From positions 1 through 64,000 of the forward strand of contig JACJYC010000009.1 of the NCBI GenBank assembly GCA_020636325.1: a DNA stretch of 64,000 nt. Direction: 5' to 3'. The translations under genes and the position numbers were made by a program. Numbering within the stretch: the first letter of the stretch is position 1; the number at the start of each line of letters is the position of its first letter. Shown piece by piece: positions 35,568 through 44,714 of the stretch. Under the pieces are notes generated by a model, which ran no database searches, had not been told where the DNA came from, and was given only the letters and a program-made list of their open reading frames with translations. Source of the DNA: Lewinellaceae bacterium. GTDB taxonomy: Bacteria > Bacteroidota > Bacteroidia > Chitinophagales > Saprospiraceae.

Positions 35568-36742
35568 AGTTAAAAAATTTGAACAATGGTTTTGAAAAAA
35601 CGATTGTTCATTCAAAATTGCGTTGTAATCAATTATAAAGGCTTCCCCGCTGTTTATTTTGTCCAGTAGGTTACTCCGGGAAATTCCATTTTGATTTAAT
35701 TTTGCAATAGCCTTAGCCACTAGGAAGTCGTTTTTTTCTTACACGAAAGTTCCGTCGTAACGGAGCATTCGCGAAATGAGATCCTACCTTTTGAATATTG
35801 GGTTTCCGGCCTGTAGAGCCGGTATATAATGGCGTCGGACCGGCAAGATCTGTGTCGGCTGATTCCGGATCGACACCTTTAAAATGCCTGGAATTGATTT
35901 CAACAGACGTTTCAAATCTTCATATGCCGGCCCTACAGGCCTGTGACTTCCGTCGTTGCAGGGATGCTGCAAGTGGCGATCCTAACGGACCGCTAGCCCA
36001 AACAGGAAAAAAGAGGATATTACGAATGCAAATCGGAAAAGCCTCCCACGCAATGGACGCCCAACCAACAAACAATCACAAACAATCACAAACCCAAATA
36101 TCAACAATTATCCCCAACAAAACCAACCACTCCCCGCCGATACCTGTACGTTCCCTAATTGGCTCAAATAATTTTTTTTCAAATGTACTTTTGGGGAAAA
36201 TAACCGCGTTTATACCCCAAAAGCGGCTGTAATTTTCCGATATAACAACCAAGCCGCCTGTAGTTCACGTTTCTTGTTATAACCCTCATCGGCCCTGACG
36301 AAGCCGGATCAGCAGATCGCCCGTTCCCGTTTTGGGAAACCTAACCGAAGAACAGGTAGGGTAGCGTGATCCGCTCCGTTCGAGCCGGGCCAGACCAATT
36401 TGAGACTATCTTTTTCCAACCCAAGTTGAATAGCGCCCCTTTGGGGTGAATCAGGCCGGTGCATCCGTATTCGGACCGGGCTAAACAGACGTATGCGTCC
36501 AGCTTCATCCCCTGGGCCGTAACGATCGCGCTGTTTAATCCAGTGTGAATATCGGTTTCCATCGCAAAACACAGCAAAAAGGGCATGGGATCTTTCTTCC
36601 CCGCTGCAGGGCATCCGGCCTTTCCTTTGACGACCTAATCATGAAATGACAACACATCAGACCATGGACTGCCTATGGAAGGCATTCCCTGTGTTTGGCT
36701 TGCTGAGCAGGTGACCTGCCCGGCACAAGACTGGTTTTTACC

Positions 36743-36778
36743 TTTTGCAAGAGGATTGAATACACCCTATGATTTTTT
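36743..36778 (+). promoter_or_regulatory. Candidate promoter for the metalloprotease
   Basis: TTTTG at 36743-36747 and TATGATTT at 36768-36775 with 20-base spacing loosely fit the -33/-7 pattern; ATG follows at 36803. The -7 match is partial. Confidence 0.25.
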
Positions 36779-36802
36779 TCATCTGAAAACCGATTTTACA
36801 TC

Positions 36803-39322
36803 ATGAGAACCGTTTTTACATTCCTGTTACTGGGCATGGCATGCCTTGTAACGGCTCAGACATCCATCCCCCTCGCGCCTTCTGAAATGGTAACCCAACG
36901 CAAACTGAACGGAGAGACTTTTGAAACCGTATCCTTATTCAAATTACCCGAACCGGGCCAGGCCAGAAACAACCGGGCCCCCGAAGGCATCCGCGATTTC
37001 CAGTACCTGGACCTGGATGAGGAAGCGTTGCAAAAACTGATCTTCGAAGAACCGGAACAACTGACGCTGACCCTTCCCGGCGCCTCCCGGTTCCCGATAG
37101 AGGTCGAACTGGTCAAGGTCCAACCGTTCACCAATGATTTCACGGTCATGCTGGCCAGCACCAACGCGCCCGCAGCAGCCTGGGAGTCGGGCGTTCATTA
37201 CCGCGGCCGGATCAAGGGGAAAAACGGCTCGGTTGCAGCCGTCAGCCTGTTTGAAAACCAGGTCATGGGCCTCTTCAGCGCTGCCGATCAGGGCAACCTG
37301 GTCCTCGGCCCCATGGGCGACGACCCAAAAACCGAACAATATTTGCTCTACAACGATGCCGACGCACTCATGGGATTTGTCTGTGCAACCCCCGATGAAG
37401 GCCCCGGCTACCATCGCTCGGAATTGGAATGGTCGGGCGACGGCCGGGGCCCCGGGGATTGTGTCCGCATTTACTTTGAAGTGGACCACGATATTTTTCT
37501 CAATAAAGGCGGCACCACCCCGACCGTGAATTACGTAACCGGCCTGTTCAATCAGGCAGCAGCGCTATACGCGAATGAAAACGTCAATGTCACCATTTCC
37601 CAGATCTACGTATGGGATACGAACAGCCCCTACAGCGGCAGCAGCAGCGGCACCCTGCTCAACCAGTTCCAGAACTACCGGACCAGCTTCAACGGCGACC
37701 TGGGCCAGTTGCTGTCCTACCAGGCCAGCGGCGGTATCGCGGTGCTCAACGGACTTTGTCACCCCTATACCTACGCGCGCCTGAGTTTTGCCAGCATCAA
37801 TCCGACCTATAATACCGTGCCGACCTACTCGTTCAGCGTCCTGGTCGTAACCCACGAACTGGGCCACCTGCTGGGGTCGCACCATACCCACGCCTGCGTC
37901 TGGAACGGCAACAACACCGCCATCGACGGTTGCGCGGGCTTCACGGAAGGCAATTGCGGCAACCCGGGCATCCCCTCCGGCGGCGGCACCATTATGTCCT
38001 ATTGCCATATCACCAGCGCCGGCATCAACCTCAGCCTCGGATTCGGGGTGCAGCCCGGTAATGTGATCCGCAATAAGGTCGCCAATGCCACTTGTACCCA
38101 GGCTTGTTCCTCAGGTGGCGGCGGAAGCGGTGGAAGCGGTGGAAGCGGCGGTTCGGGCGGCGGCACAGGCGGCGGTTCAGGCGGCTCCGGTGGCGGAAGC
38201 TCCAGCTCCTGTTCCGGAAATGAAGTGCTCCTGACCCTTGTGCTGGACAATTACGGCCCGGAAACAACATGGCAACTGCTCAACAGCCAGGGATCAACGC
38301 TGGAATCCGGAGGGCCTTATGCCAAAGGATTGGCGGGCACCATCGTCAAGGATACCTTCTGCCTGCCCAACGGCTGTTATACCTTCAAGATCAGGGATGC
38401 CTACGGCGACGGGATCTGCTGCCAGTACGGCCAGGGATCTTATACCCTCCGCACGACATCCGGACAAACCATCGCTACGGGCGGCTCCTTCACGACGGAG
38501 AAATCGGAGCAGTTCTGCGTGCCTTACCAGCAGGGCGGCGGCAACAACGATTGTGTCGCCATCAATTTCAATGAGCACCCCATTTTGTCCTATGGTTCCG
38601 GCCAGGACGCGGGCACCTACCAATTGCTCAACGGCGGTACAGTGCTGAAATTGCAGAACAACGCCTGGAAGGCCATCGCCATGGATTACAACATCACCCA
38701 GAATACGATCCTGGAATTCGATTTCAGCTCGACGATCGAGGGTGAGATCCACGGCATCGGTTTTGACGACAACAATACCATTTCGTACAACCTGACCTTC
38801 AAAGTGCACGGTACGCAGGCCTGGGGCATACTCGATTACGACAATTATCCCGGCGGCGCCATCTGGAAACACTATATGATCCCCGTCGGCCAATATTATT
38901 ACGGGCAGGCCGACCGGTTGTTCTTTGCCGCCGACCACGACGTGAACCCGGGTAACGGCAACTCCATGTTCCGCAACGTCAAAATCTACGAACTCGGCGG
39001 ATGCTCTGGTAATATTCCCGAGGGACAGGCCGGCCTGAACCCGGATATCAACGACGGATACAACGGAAAATCCAGGTTGTCGGCGTACCCGAGCCCGGCT
39101 ACTGATGTCCTCCAGGTCAGCTTTCAAAGCCCGTCGGCCGGCAACGGCGTCCTCCGGATCCTGGACCTGAGCGGCCGGCCGGTTCGCGAATTGCCCTGGC
39201 CGTTGGATCAAGGCCGGAATGCCCGCGAGATTCGCCTGGAAAACCTGGCGCCCGGCGCTTATCTCATCCAGGTGGACGACGGCGCCGAGAAATTGAATCA
39301 ACGTTTTATCATCGCAAAATAA
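36803..39322 (+). CDS. Secreted zinc metalloprotease (reprolysin-like) with T9SS sorting domain
   Basis: 839 residues. Signal peptide ends near VTAQ. After an N-terminal prodomain of about 190 residues, the catalytic domain carries HELGHLLGSHH (H351, E352, H355, H361), the extended zinc motif HExxHxxGxxH, followed by the Met-turn IMSYCH. A Gly/Ser linker (about 436-472) then separates the protease from two jelly-roll/CUB-like domains (NEVLLTLVLDNYGPETTWQL..., NDCVAINFNEHPILSYGSG...), and the C-terminus is a T9SS domain ending NQRFIIAK. It is exported and secreted by T9SS, probably degrading proteins outside the cell. A terminator follows at 39402. Confidence 0.93.
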   Translation: MRTVFTFLLLGMACLVTAQTSIPLAPSEMVTQRKLNGETFETVSLFKLPEPGQARNNRAPEGIRDFQYLDLDEEALQKLIFEEPEQLTLTLPGASRFPIEVELVKVQPFTNDFTVMLASTNAPAAAWESGVHYRGRIKGKNGSVAAVSLFENQVMGLFSAADQGNLVLGPMGDDPKTEQYLLYNDADALMGFVCATPDEGPGYHRSELEWSGDGRGPGDCVRIYFEVDHDIFLNKGGTTPTVNYVTGLFNQAAALYANENVNVTISQIYVWDTNSPYSGSSSGTLLNQFQNYRTSFNGDLGQLLSYQASGGIAVLNGLCHPYTYARLSFASINPTYNTVPTYSFSVLVVTHELGHLLGSHHTHACVWNGNNTAIDGCAGFTEGNCGNPGIPSGGGTIMSYCHITSAGINLSLGFGVQPGNVIRNKVANATCTQACSSGGGGSGGSGGSGGSGGGTGGGSGGSGGGSSSSCSGNEVLLTLVLDNYGPETTWQLLNSQGSTLESGGPYAKGLAGTIVKDTFCLPNGCYTFKIRDAYGDGICCQYGQGSYTLRTTSGQTIATGGSFTTEKSEQFCVPYQQGGGNNDCVAINFNEHPILSYGSGQDAGTYQLLNGGTVLKLQNNAWKAIAMDYNITQNTILEFDFSSTIEGEIHGIGFDDNNTISYNLTFKVHGTQAWGILDYDNYPGGAIWKHYMIPVGQYYYGQADRLFFAADHDVNPGNGNSMFRNVKIYELGGCSGNIPEGQAGLNPDINDGYNGKSRLSAYPSPATDVLQVSFQSPSAGNGVLRILDLSGRPVRELPWPLDQGRNAREIRLENLAPGAYLIQVDDGAEKLNQRFIIAK

Positions 39323-39401
39323 AGTACCGCTTTCCGCGGACGGCGCGGTGAAGATCGTCCGCAATCACAAAAGAGCTATTTAACTGGGGTTTCATCTTGA
39401 G

Positions 39402-39430
39402 GGGCTTCGCAGACAGCGGAGCCCTTTTTT
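39402..39430 (+). terminator. Rho-independent terminator of the metalloprotease gene
   Basis: Stem GGGCTTCGC (39402-39410) with GCGGAGCCC (39416-39424), one G-U pair, loop AGACA, followed by six Ts. Confidence 0.85.
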
Positions 39431-39489
39431 AATGCAAAATGTAGAAGGGTTAATGTAAAATGTAAAGGTGGTAATGCAAAAGTTAAAAG

Positions 39490-40695
39490 TTAAAGGCTGA
39501 GGCCGTATTCGCGGAGGATGCCCCGGGCCAGCGCCGTTTTGTGCACTTCATCCGGGCCGTCGTAAATGCGGGCGCCCCGTTCTTCGCGGTAATAATACGA
39601 GAGGATGGAATCGTCCGTGATGCCCAACGCGCCGTGGACCTGGATGGCGCGGTCGACCACCTTTTGCAGGATGTTGGCGACAAAGAATTTGATGGCGGAA
39701 ATTTCGTGACGGGCCGCTTTTTGTCCCTGTTCCTGTATTTTGGCCGCCGCATGCAGGACCATCAACCGGGCGGCGTCGATCTCCGCGCGGCTGTCAGCGA
39801 TCATCGACTGGACCAGCTGCTTGTTCCCCAGCGGTTCTCCGTCGCCGACCTCGCGGCTGACGGCGCGCCGGCACATCAGGTCGAATGCCCGCTCGCAAAT
39901 GCCGATCCAGCGCATGCAATGGTGGATGCGCCCGGGGCCCAGCCGTTCCTGCGCCATGGTGAAACCTGCGCCTTCTTCGCCCAGCCGGTAGGAGACCGGT
40001 ACGCGCGCCTCATCATAACGGATCTCCGCATGACTATGCCAGCCCTCACCCGCATGACCCATCACCGGGATGTTGCGCACCAGGTTGAAACCGGGATTGT
40101 TGCACGGCACAATGATCATACTGGCCTTCCGGTAAGGGTTTTCCGCGTCGGGGTCCGTTACAGCCATGACAATGGCAAATGCCGCGCCGTCGGCAGACGA
40201 TGTAAACCATTTATGCCCCTTGATTACGTAATGATCGCCGTCCCTGACCGCCCGGGTAGCCAAACGGACCGGATTTGACCCCGCCATGCCGGGCTCGGTC
40301 ATGCTGAAACAGGAACGGATCTCGCCTTTGAGCAACGGCTCCAGAAATTCTTCTCTGATCCCGGGGCTGCCGTATTTCAGCAACAACTCGATATTGCCCG
40401 CATCCGGCGCCTGGCAGTTGAAGACGAAATGCCCGAACGGGGTGCCGCCCATGAGCGCGCCGAGTTGGGCCACTTCGGTCAGACTGAGCCCGGGGCCGCC
40501 GTCCGCTTCAGGCAGATAGGCGTTCCATCCGCCGGTTTCCATGGCTTTCTCACGCAATCCCCGCAATTCGATCTCCACTTCCTTGAAAGGCTTCTTCAGC
40601 CAGCGCTGCTCGTTGGGATATACCTCGGTTTTTAGAAAGGCTTCTACCTTTTCCGAAAGCGCACTCAGCCGGTTCGTTGAGAAAATAGCGGACAT
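39490..40695 (-). CDS. Acyl-CoA dehydrogenase
   Basis: 401 residues from the ATG at 40695 (MSAIFSTNRLSALSEKVEAFL); an upstream in-frame start would read through simple-sequence DNA. ACAD features: FAD-binding SCFSMTEPGMAGSNPV and WFTSSADGA, and the C-terminal helical domain with RAIQVHGALGITDDSILSYYYREERGARIYDGPDEVHKTALARGIL. The position usually carrying the catalytic glutamate lies in the YDGPDEVHK part. It oxidises acyl-CoA thioesters to enoyl-CoA; chain length unclear. Upstream gene is the Pycsar-effector-like protein. Confidence 0.92.
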   Translation of the reverse strand: MSAIFSTNRLSALSEKVEAFLKTEVYPNEQRWLKKPFKEVEIELRGLREKAMETGGWNAYLPEADGGPGLSLTEVAQLGALMGGTPFGHFVFNCQAPDAGNIELLLKYGSPGIREEFLEPLLKGEIRSCFSMTEPGMAGSNPVRLATRAVRDGDHYVIKGHKWFTSSADGAAFAIVMAVTDPDAENPYRKASMIIVPCNNPGFNLVRNIPVMGHAGEGWHSHAEIRYDEARVPVSYRLGEEGAGFTMAQERLGPGRIHHCMRWIGICERAFDLMCRRAVSREVGDGEPLGNKQLVQSMIADSRAEIDAARLMVLHAAAKIQEQGQKAARHEISAIKFFVANILQKVVDRAIQVHGALGITDDSILSYYYREERGARIYDGPDEVHKTALARGILREYGLSL

Positions 40696-40823
40696 GGAAA
40701 GTGATTTTTGAATTGATTCGATTGTTTTAATTATGTCGAATAATCCGATTACGAGAACCAGCCTACGAACGCCCAAAATCGGCTCAATCGAATCAATCGG
40801 CTCAATCGGCTCAATTTCCTGGT

Positions 40824-42032
40824 TCAAGAAAACAACGTATACAAAAACGCCACCACCGTAGCGATGAACCCCATCATAAAGATATTGTAGGAGATGGTCA
40901 GGTACTTGTATTTCTTGTCCAGCACGCGGCCGAGGTAATACATGTCGCGGGTCATATTGCCGTAGAGCAACTGGTCGTCGCGGAACATGGCATCCATGGC
41001 CTCTTCGTACTGATCGAGGTCGAGATTGACAAAATTGCCGAAGAACACGATATTTTTCCGGATCTCCTCCTTGCTCTTGCCTTCATGGTTCAGCGAGGTG
41101 ATCTTGGGCCGGGCGGAGAGTACCGCAAAGGTGAGCGAAGCCAACCCGGATACAAGGAATATGATCACGGGCAGGAGGATCTCGGGGTTGGTCTCGCCGA
41201 TATTTCGATACGATATCAGGGTAATGAGGACCGATATCAGGATGGAGTTGACGCTGATCATGATATTGGCCTTGTTGTCGGCAATGGCGCTCAGGTTGAT
41301 ATGGGTCCGGTAATTGGTCCGGAAGAAGGTCTGGACGCCGCGCATGGGCGTATCGCCTTCCGGCTCAAGTTCCTTGAAGATATCGCTGTCCTCATCGGAA
41401 CCGATATGCTCGCCCGGATTGTTGCGCAGCCATTTTTCCATTTGGGTCTTTTGCCGCAGGATATGTCTGGCTACGAGCGGCTCGCAGGTCATGCGGGCAA
41501 AGGGTGTGTAAAACCGGACGCTGAGGAGGTTTTGCAACTGGCGCTGGCCCCACTCCAGCCGCGTGGTCCGTACGTCGCCCATCAGCTCCTGTTCCAGCCG
41601 CAGCATGGGGCTTGATTCCTCAAACTGCTCGCTGTACAACGTGGCGTTCCAGGCGTCGGCGCAAACTTTTTCCGTTTCCGTTGCGGGTGTGCCGCCTTCC
41701 AGTGCAAGCTGTATCCCTCTGATGACGGCATCCTTGATCTCTTCCGCAACCGGATAATGGGCAAAAAAACGCCTGGCCGTATCCATACTGCCCGCCGCGG
41801 GGTTTCTGTACTGGTATAGAAACCCGGTCGGGGTCAGCCAGGCTGCCGCGACCGCCGCCGACAATTGCGGAGCTTCCAGACCGGCTTCCGCGCCGATCTG
41901 GGCCGCTTTGGCGCTTAGTCGCCGGGCCAGGTGGAGGTTGTGGAAAACCAGCCGCCCGTCGCGCCGGGATTCGTAGAATTCCCAGACAAATTGCTCGACA
42001 GCTGCCGCCAGTTTGGTTTCGGTTTGATCCAT
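40824..42032 (-). CDS. Pycsar effector-like DUF5706 membrane protein with degraded HD region
   Basis: 402 residues. The C-terminal half is the DUF5706/PycTM block: INLSAIADNKANIMISVNSILISVLITL, a second membrane helix (LLPVIIFLVSGLASLTFAVLSA), SARPKITSL, and a last helix (IFMMGFIATVVAFLYTLF). In anti-phage Pycsar systems such effectors respond to cyclic pyrimidines and disrupt the membrane. The N-terminal half resembles the HD-phosphohydrolase domain seen in longer Bacteroidota homologues (FHNLHLARRL... AAAWLTPTGFLYQY) but the catalytic HD pair is replaced by LT. No pyrimidine cyclase gene is adjacent. So a housekeeping or orphan role is as likely as defence. Confidence 0.78.
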   Translation of the reverse strand: MDQTETKLAAAVEQFVWEFYESRRDGRLVFHNLHLARRLSAKAAQIGAEAGLEAPQLSAAVAAAWLTPTGFLYQYRNPAAGSMDTARRFFAHYPVAEEIKDAVIRGIQLALEGGTPATETEKVCADAWNATLYSEQFEESSPMLRLEQELMGDVRTTRLEWGQRQLQNLLSVRFYTPFARMTCEPLVARHILRQKTQMEKWLRNNPGEHIGSDEDSDIFKELEPEGDTPMRGVQTFFRTNYRTHINLSAIADNKANIMISVNSILISVLITLISYRNIGETNPEILLPVIIFLVSGLASLTFAVLSARPKITSLNHEGKSKEEIRKNIVFFGNFVNLDLDQYEEAMDAMFRDDQLLYGNMTRDMYYLGRVLDKKYKYLTISYNIFMMGFIATVVAFLYTLFS

Positions 42033-42043
42033 GGTTCAGGCGT

Positions 42044-42832
42044 TCAGAAACAATCCCAGTAATACATCACCCGGGAAAAATTCAGGTCCTTGAGGTCCTG
42101 CTCGCTGATAAAGAACTTTGCGGTGCCCATGTCGCCCCACATGCACTCCATCTCGGCGTCGGTGTCCATCTGGAACAACAGCACCAGGTTGTCTTCGGCC
42201 CGCCGGGGGTCCTGTTGTGCGAAATGGGCGTAGCCGCCGACCTTGTGGCCTTCCGAAGAGACCTCGTGGGCGTACCATTCGAAAATTTCCCATTGCGCCT
42301 CGCCGAACCCGGCGAAAAAACCTTCGCCGAAATGCAGCGGGAAATGGTAATCGCTGACAGAAACGCATTCCTCGCCCAGGTGGAATTCCATGCCGAAGCT
42401 TTGGCCCGGATAAACGGGCAGGTCTTCGAATGAGCGCAGGAACGAGAAGTCCGCCGTCAGCTTAGCCGGATCTTCGATGACTTCCGGGAAATAGAGCACC
42501 CGGAAATAGTCCTGTTTGAACAGGTCCGTTTCGCTCAGGCCGTAGAGGTCGTCGTCGTTGATGTAGAATTGGAGAATGCCTTTGGATGGGAACGGCGACA
42601 GGGGCGGCATCTCCGCAAAATTGATCTGTGCCAGGAAGAAGAGTTGCTGCCCTTCGGGTGAAACCGGCCATGCCGTGTCTTTGGGCAGGTAGGGGTTGCC
42701 GCCGAAACGGCTTTTCCATGGTCGTTCGGGGGCGCCTTCTGCGGGGATGATTTCGATGAAAGATCGCTTGGTTTCCAGAATTTTATCCTTTACAGGTTCC
42801 AACAATTCCGGTAATTCATTAATCCATTCCAT
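42044..42832 (-). CDS. YwqG family protein (DUF1963)
   Basis: 262 residues. The KSRFGGNPYLPKDTAWP opening, QLFFLAQINFAEMP, GILQFYIN and VGGYAHFAQQDPR motifs are characteristic of the YwqG/DUF1963 family. Function is not established; the proteins are cytosolic and associated with stress or toxin-immunity contexts in other bacteria. Directly upstream (11 bases) of the DUF5706 gene, so co-transcribed. Confidence 0.85.
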   Translation of the reverse strand: MEWINELPELLEPVKDKILETKRSFIEIIPAEGAPERPWKSRFGGNPYLPKDTAWPVSPEGQQLFFLAQINFAEMPPLSPFPSKGILQFYINDDDLYGLSETDLFKQDYFRVLYFPEVIEDPAKLTADFSFLRSFEDLPVYPGQSFGMEFHLGEECVSVSDYHFPLHFGEGFFAGFGEAQWEIFEWYAHEVSSEGHKVGGYAHFAQQDPRRAEDNLVLLFQMDTDAEMECMWGDMGTAKFFISEQDLKDLNFSRVMYYWDCF

Positions 42833-42888
42833 GCGGTTAAATTAGCTTAATTTGTTTAAATGGGCATAAAATTTTTGGATTGCAGGGC

Positions 42889-43536
42889 TCAAGGCAGCGA
42901 CAGGGCCTCCAACAGCGGGTCGAGCTCGTCAAAGGACTTGAAGCCGGTTTTTTCTTCCGATCCGCCCCGGATGCTGAGCCCCTGAGCGGGGAGTTGGCTG
43001 AGCGCCTCCAGCGCGTCATCCGGCGACATGGCCAACCCCAGCAGGACCGGATAATGCTCGCAGATCCCCTGTAAAACTTCCGGCCCGAAAGGATGCCCGT
43101 TGCGGATATCCTGCCAGGAAATGCCGGCTTTATCAAAATTCAGCAAAAAATACCGGACGAACGCGGCATTCTGATCCATCAGGATCTGCAGGTCCCGGCC
43201 GTTGAATGGCAGGTCGGGTACGATCTCCTGAAATACCTGGGCTTCCCGCGACAGGGCCATGATCGTTGCGGAAGAGGCGAACATGCCCACCTGGACGCCG
43301 TCGGGCCGGATGAGGTCAAGCGCCGGCCGGATCTCATCCAGATCTTCGATCCCGAATTCGGCGACGATCTCAACCCCGTCGACCCATTCCCGGATCTCCG
43401 CTGCGGTTTGCGGCGGGCAATAATCCGCATCGCCGGCCGACAGGTTGAACCCCAGCCAATTCACCTCAAAGGCGGCAAAATACCGGGCATCCGTGAGGTT
43501 GGAAAGCGAACTTGCCTTAACTTTGGTCTTGAGCAT
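42889..43536 (-). CDS. TrpF-like TIM barrel protein lacking the canonical cysteine
   Basis: 215 residues from the ATG at 43536. The start KTKVKASSLSNLTDARYFAAFEVNWLGFNL aligns with the phosphoribosylanthranilate isomerase opening (KVKICGITNLEDA...LGFNF), but the catalytic cysteine position is occupied by serine/alanine. The C-terminal GLSIRGGSEEKTGFKSFDELDPLLEAL matches the phosphate-binding loop region. Without the cysteine, classical TrpF activity is doubtful. It is divergent from the alkyltransferase-like gene with a 50-base gap, and no tryptophan gene is nearby. Confidence 0.65.
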   Translation of the reverse strand: MLKTKVKASSLSNLTDARYFAAFEVNWLGFNLSAGDADYCPPQTAAEIREWVDGVEIVAEFGIEDLDEIRPALDLIRPDGVQVGMFASSATIMALSREAQVFQEIVPDLPFNGRDLQILMDQNAAFVRYFLLNFDKAGISWQDIRNGHPFGPEVLQGICEHYPVLLGLAMSPDDALEALSQLPAQGLSIRGGSEEKTGFKSFDELDPLLEALSLP

Positions 43537-43586
43537 GGTTTTCAGGTTTCCAGGCTGCAAAAGTAAGTTTTTAATCATACTCACAA

Positions 43587-43973
43587 ATGGCATTCAACAA
43601 ATCGCAAAAGGAAAACCCCGGCCAGCCCACCTATTATGACTGGGTTTTTGCCGTGGTCCGTCAGGTGCCCCGCGGCCGGATCACCACCTATGGCGCCATT
43701 GCCGATTACCTCGCCCTCGGCGCTGCCCGGATGGTCGGTTGGGCCCTCAATCAAAGCTTCCTCAACGACGGCGTACCCGCCCACCGCGTACTCAACCGCA
43801 AGGGAGAGCTCAGCGGCCGGAACCATTTCCAGACGCCTACCCTCATGCAGGAACTCCTCGAACAGGAAGGCGTTGAAGTGGAAGACAACCGGGTCAAAGA
43901 CTTTGACCGCCATTTCTGGAGCCCCGCCGAGCACCTGGGAGAGGATTTTTCGATTGAAGGGTGGGGGAGTTGA
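43587..43973 (+). CDS. Alkyltransferase-like (ATL/MGMT family) DNA repair protein
   Basis: 128 residues. Contains VPRGRITTYGAIADYL (winged-helix DNA-binding), the ALNQSFLNDGVPAHRVLNRKGELSG region where MGMT carries PCHR: here alanine replaces the reactive cysteine (PAHRV), as in ATL proteins. These bind O6-alkylguanine lesions and recruit nucleotide excision repair without transferring the alkyl group. Length and lack of N-terminal domain fit the ATL type. Confidence 0.85.
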   Translation: MAFNKSQKENPGQPTYYDWVFAVVRQVPRGRITTYGAIADYLALGAARMVGWALNQSFLNDGVPAHRVLNRKGELSGRNHFQTPTLMQELLEQEGVEVEDNRVKDFDRHFWSPAEHLGEDFSIEGWGS

Positions 43974-44019
43974 AGGGTTATACGGCCGCAAAAAACGCGG
44001 AACTGACGCAAAAAATATT

Positions 44020-44027
44020 TAATTTTG
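44020..44027 (+). promoter_or_regulatory. Candidate -7 element (TAATTTTG) upstream of the sigma factor gene
   Basis: Exact TAnnTTTG; the ATG is 92 bases further on, leaving a long leader. A further TTGTCTTTG motif lies closer. Confidence 0.3.
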
Positions 44028-44118
44028 ATGCAACCCCGCAGTACACCTCTTGTCTTTGTGAATTGAAGGATAAAACGCTGGCTGAAATCAAATTTTTCAC
44101 CTAAAAAATCGCGAGCCA

Positions 44119-44712
44119 ATGGCCCTTGCCGGCTCTTTGAAACCCGACTATGTAAAATTGGACTACGCCAACACCCATCGGGATATCGTCGAACAGTGCA
44201 AACGGGGTAGCCGCAAAGCGCAGTTCGAGCTGTACAGGCTCTATGCTAAGGCCATGTACAACGTATGTATTCGGATGGTGGGCAATGAACAGGACGCAGA
44301 AGACCTGCTCCAGGGTTCATTCGTTGATGTGTACGCCCATTTGGAAACCTTCCGCTACCAGTCGACCATAGGGGCCTGGATCAAGCGGATTGTGGTCAAT
44401 AATTGTATCAACTTTTTGAAACGCCGCCGCCTCGAGATCGAAGAATTCGTGCCCTTTCAGCACGATAAGGAAGAAGAGGAAGAACAGGATCCGCCGGCAG
44501 GTCTCACAGTGGACGCAGTCAGACAGGCCCTTTTTTATCTGCCTGACGGCTACAGGGTGGTGTTTTCATTATACGCCATGGAAGGATACGATCACCAGGA
44601 AATTGCAGACGTCCTGGGCATCACGGAAGCGACCTCCAAGTCCCAATACAGCAGGGCAAGGCGCAAATTGAAAGAGATTTTGATTGAAAAACGCTTGATA
44701 AATTATTTTTAA
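44119..44712 (+). CDS. RNA polymerase sigma-70 family (ECF) factor
   Basis: 197 residues. Region 2: FELYRLYAKAMYNVCIRMVGNEQDAEDLLQGSFVDVYAHLETFRYQSTIGAWIKRIVVNNCINFLKRRR. Region 4: ALFYLPDGYRVVFSLYAMEGYDHQEIADVLGITEATSKSQYSRARRKLKEIL, with the helix-turn-helix in IADVLGITEATSKSQ. It directs transcription of extracytoplasmic functions genes. The next gene starts 2 bases after the stop and encodes a single-pass membrane protein, a candidate anti-sigma factor. Confidence 0.94.
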   Translation: MALAGSLKPDYVKLDYANTHRDIVEQCKRGSRKAQFELYRLYAKAMYNVCIRMVGNEQDAEDLLQGSFVDVYAHLETFRYQSTIGAWIKRIVVNNCINFLKRRRLEIEEFVPFQHDKEEEEEQDPPAGLTVDAVRQALFYLPDGYRVVFSLYAMEGYDHQEIADVLGITEATSKSQYSRARRKLKEILIEKRLINYF

Positions 44713-44714
44713 CC

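Larger units (their letters stand above)
35283..36802. other. Long (1.5 kb) apparently non-coding region
   Basis: No open frame here looks like a real protein; the longest ones are short and overlap repeats. It contains a strong hairpin at 35537-35567, a block at 35797-35990 with CCGGCCCTACAGGCC-like and GGCCTGTAGAGCCGG palindromes related to 22215 and 17120, and an AT-rich promoter-like stretch near 36160-36230. 36309-36614 has an open stretch of about 80 codons on the minus strand that I do not recognise; it may be a gene remnant. Base composition is mixed, suggesting decayed or repeat-derived sequence. Confidence 0.6.

Noticed and set aside
35532..35720. Small minus-strand protein gene of 62 codons
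   Set aside because: Its last codons are the stem of the 35537-35567 hairpin and no family or start context supports it.
40824..42032. Complete Pycsar anti-phage system
   Set aside because: No cyclase gene is adjacent, so only an effector-like protein can be claimed.
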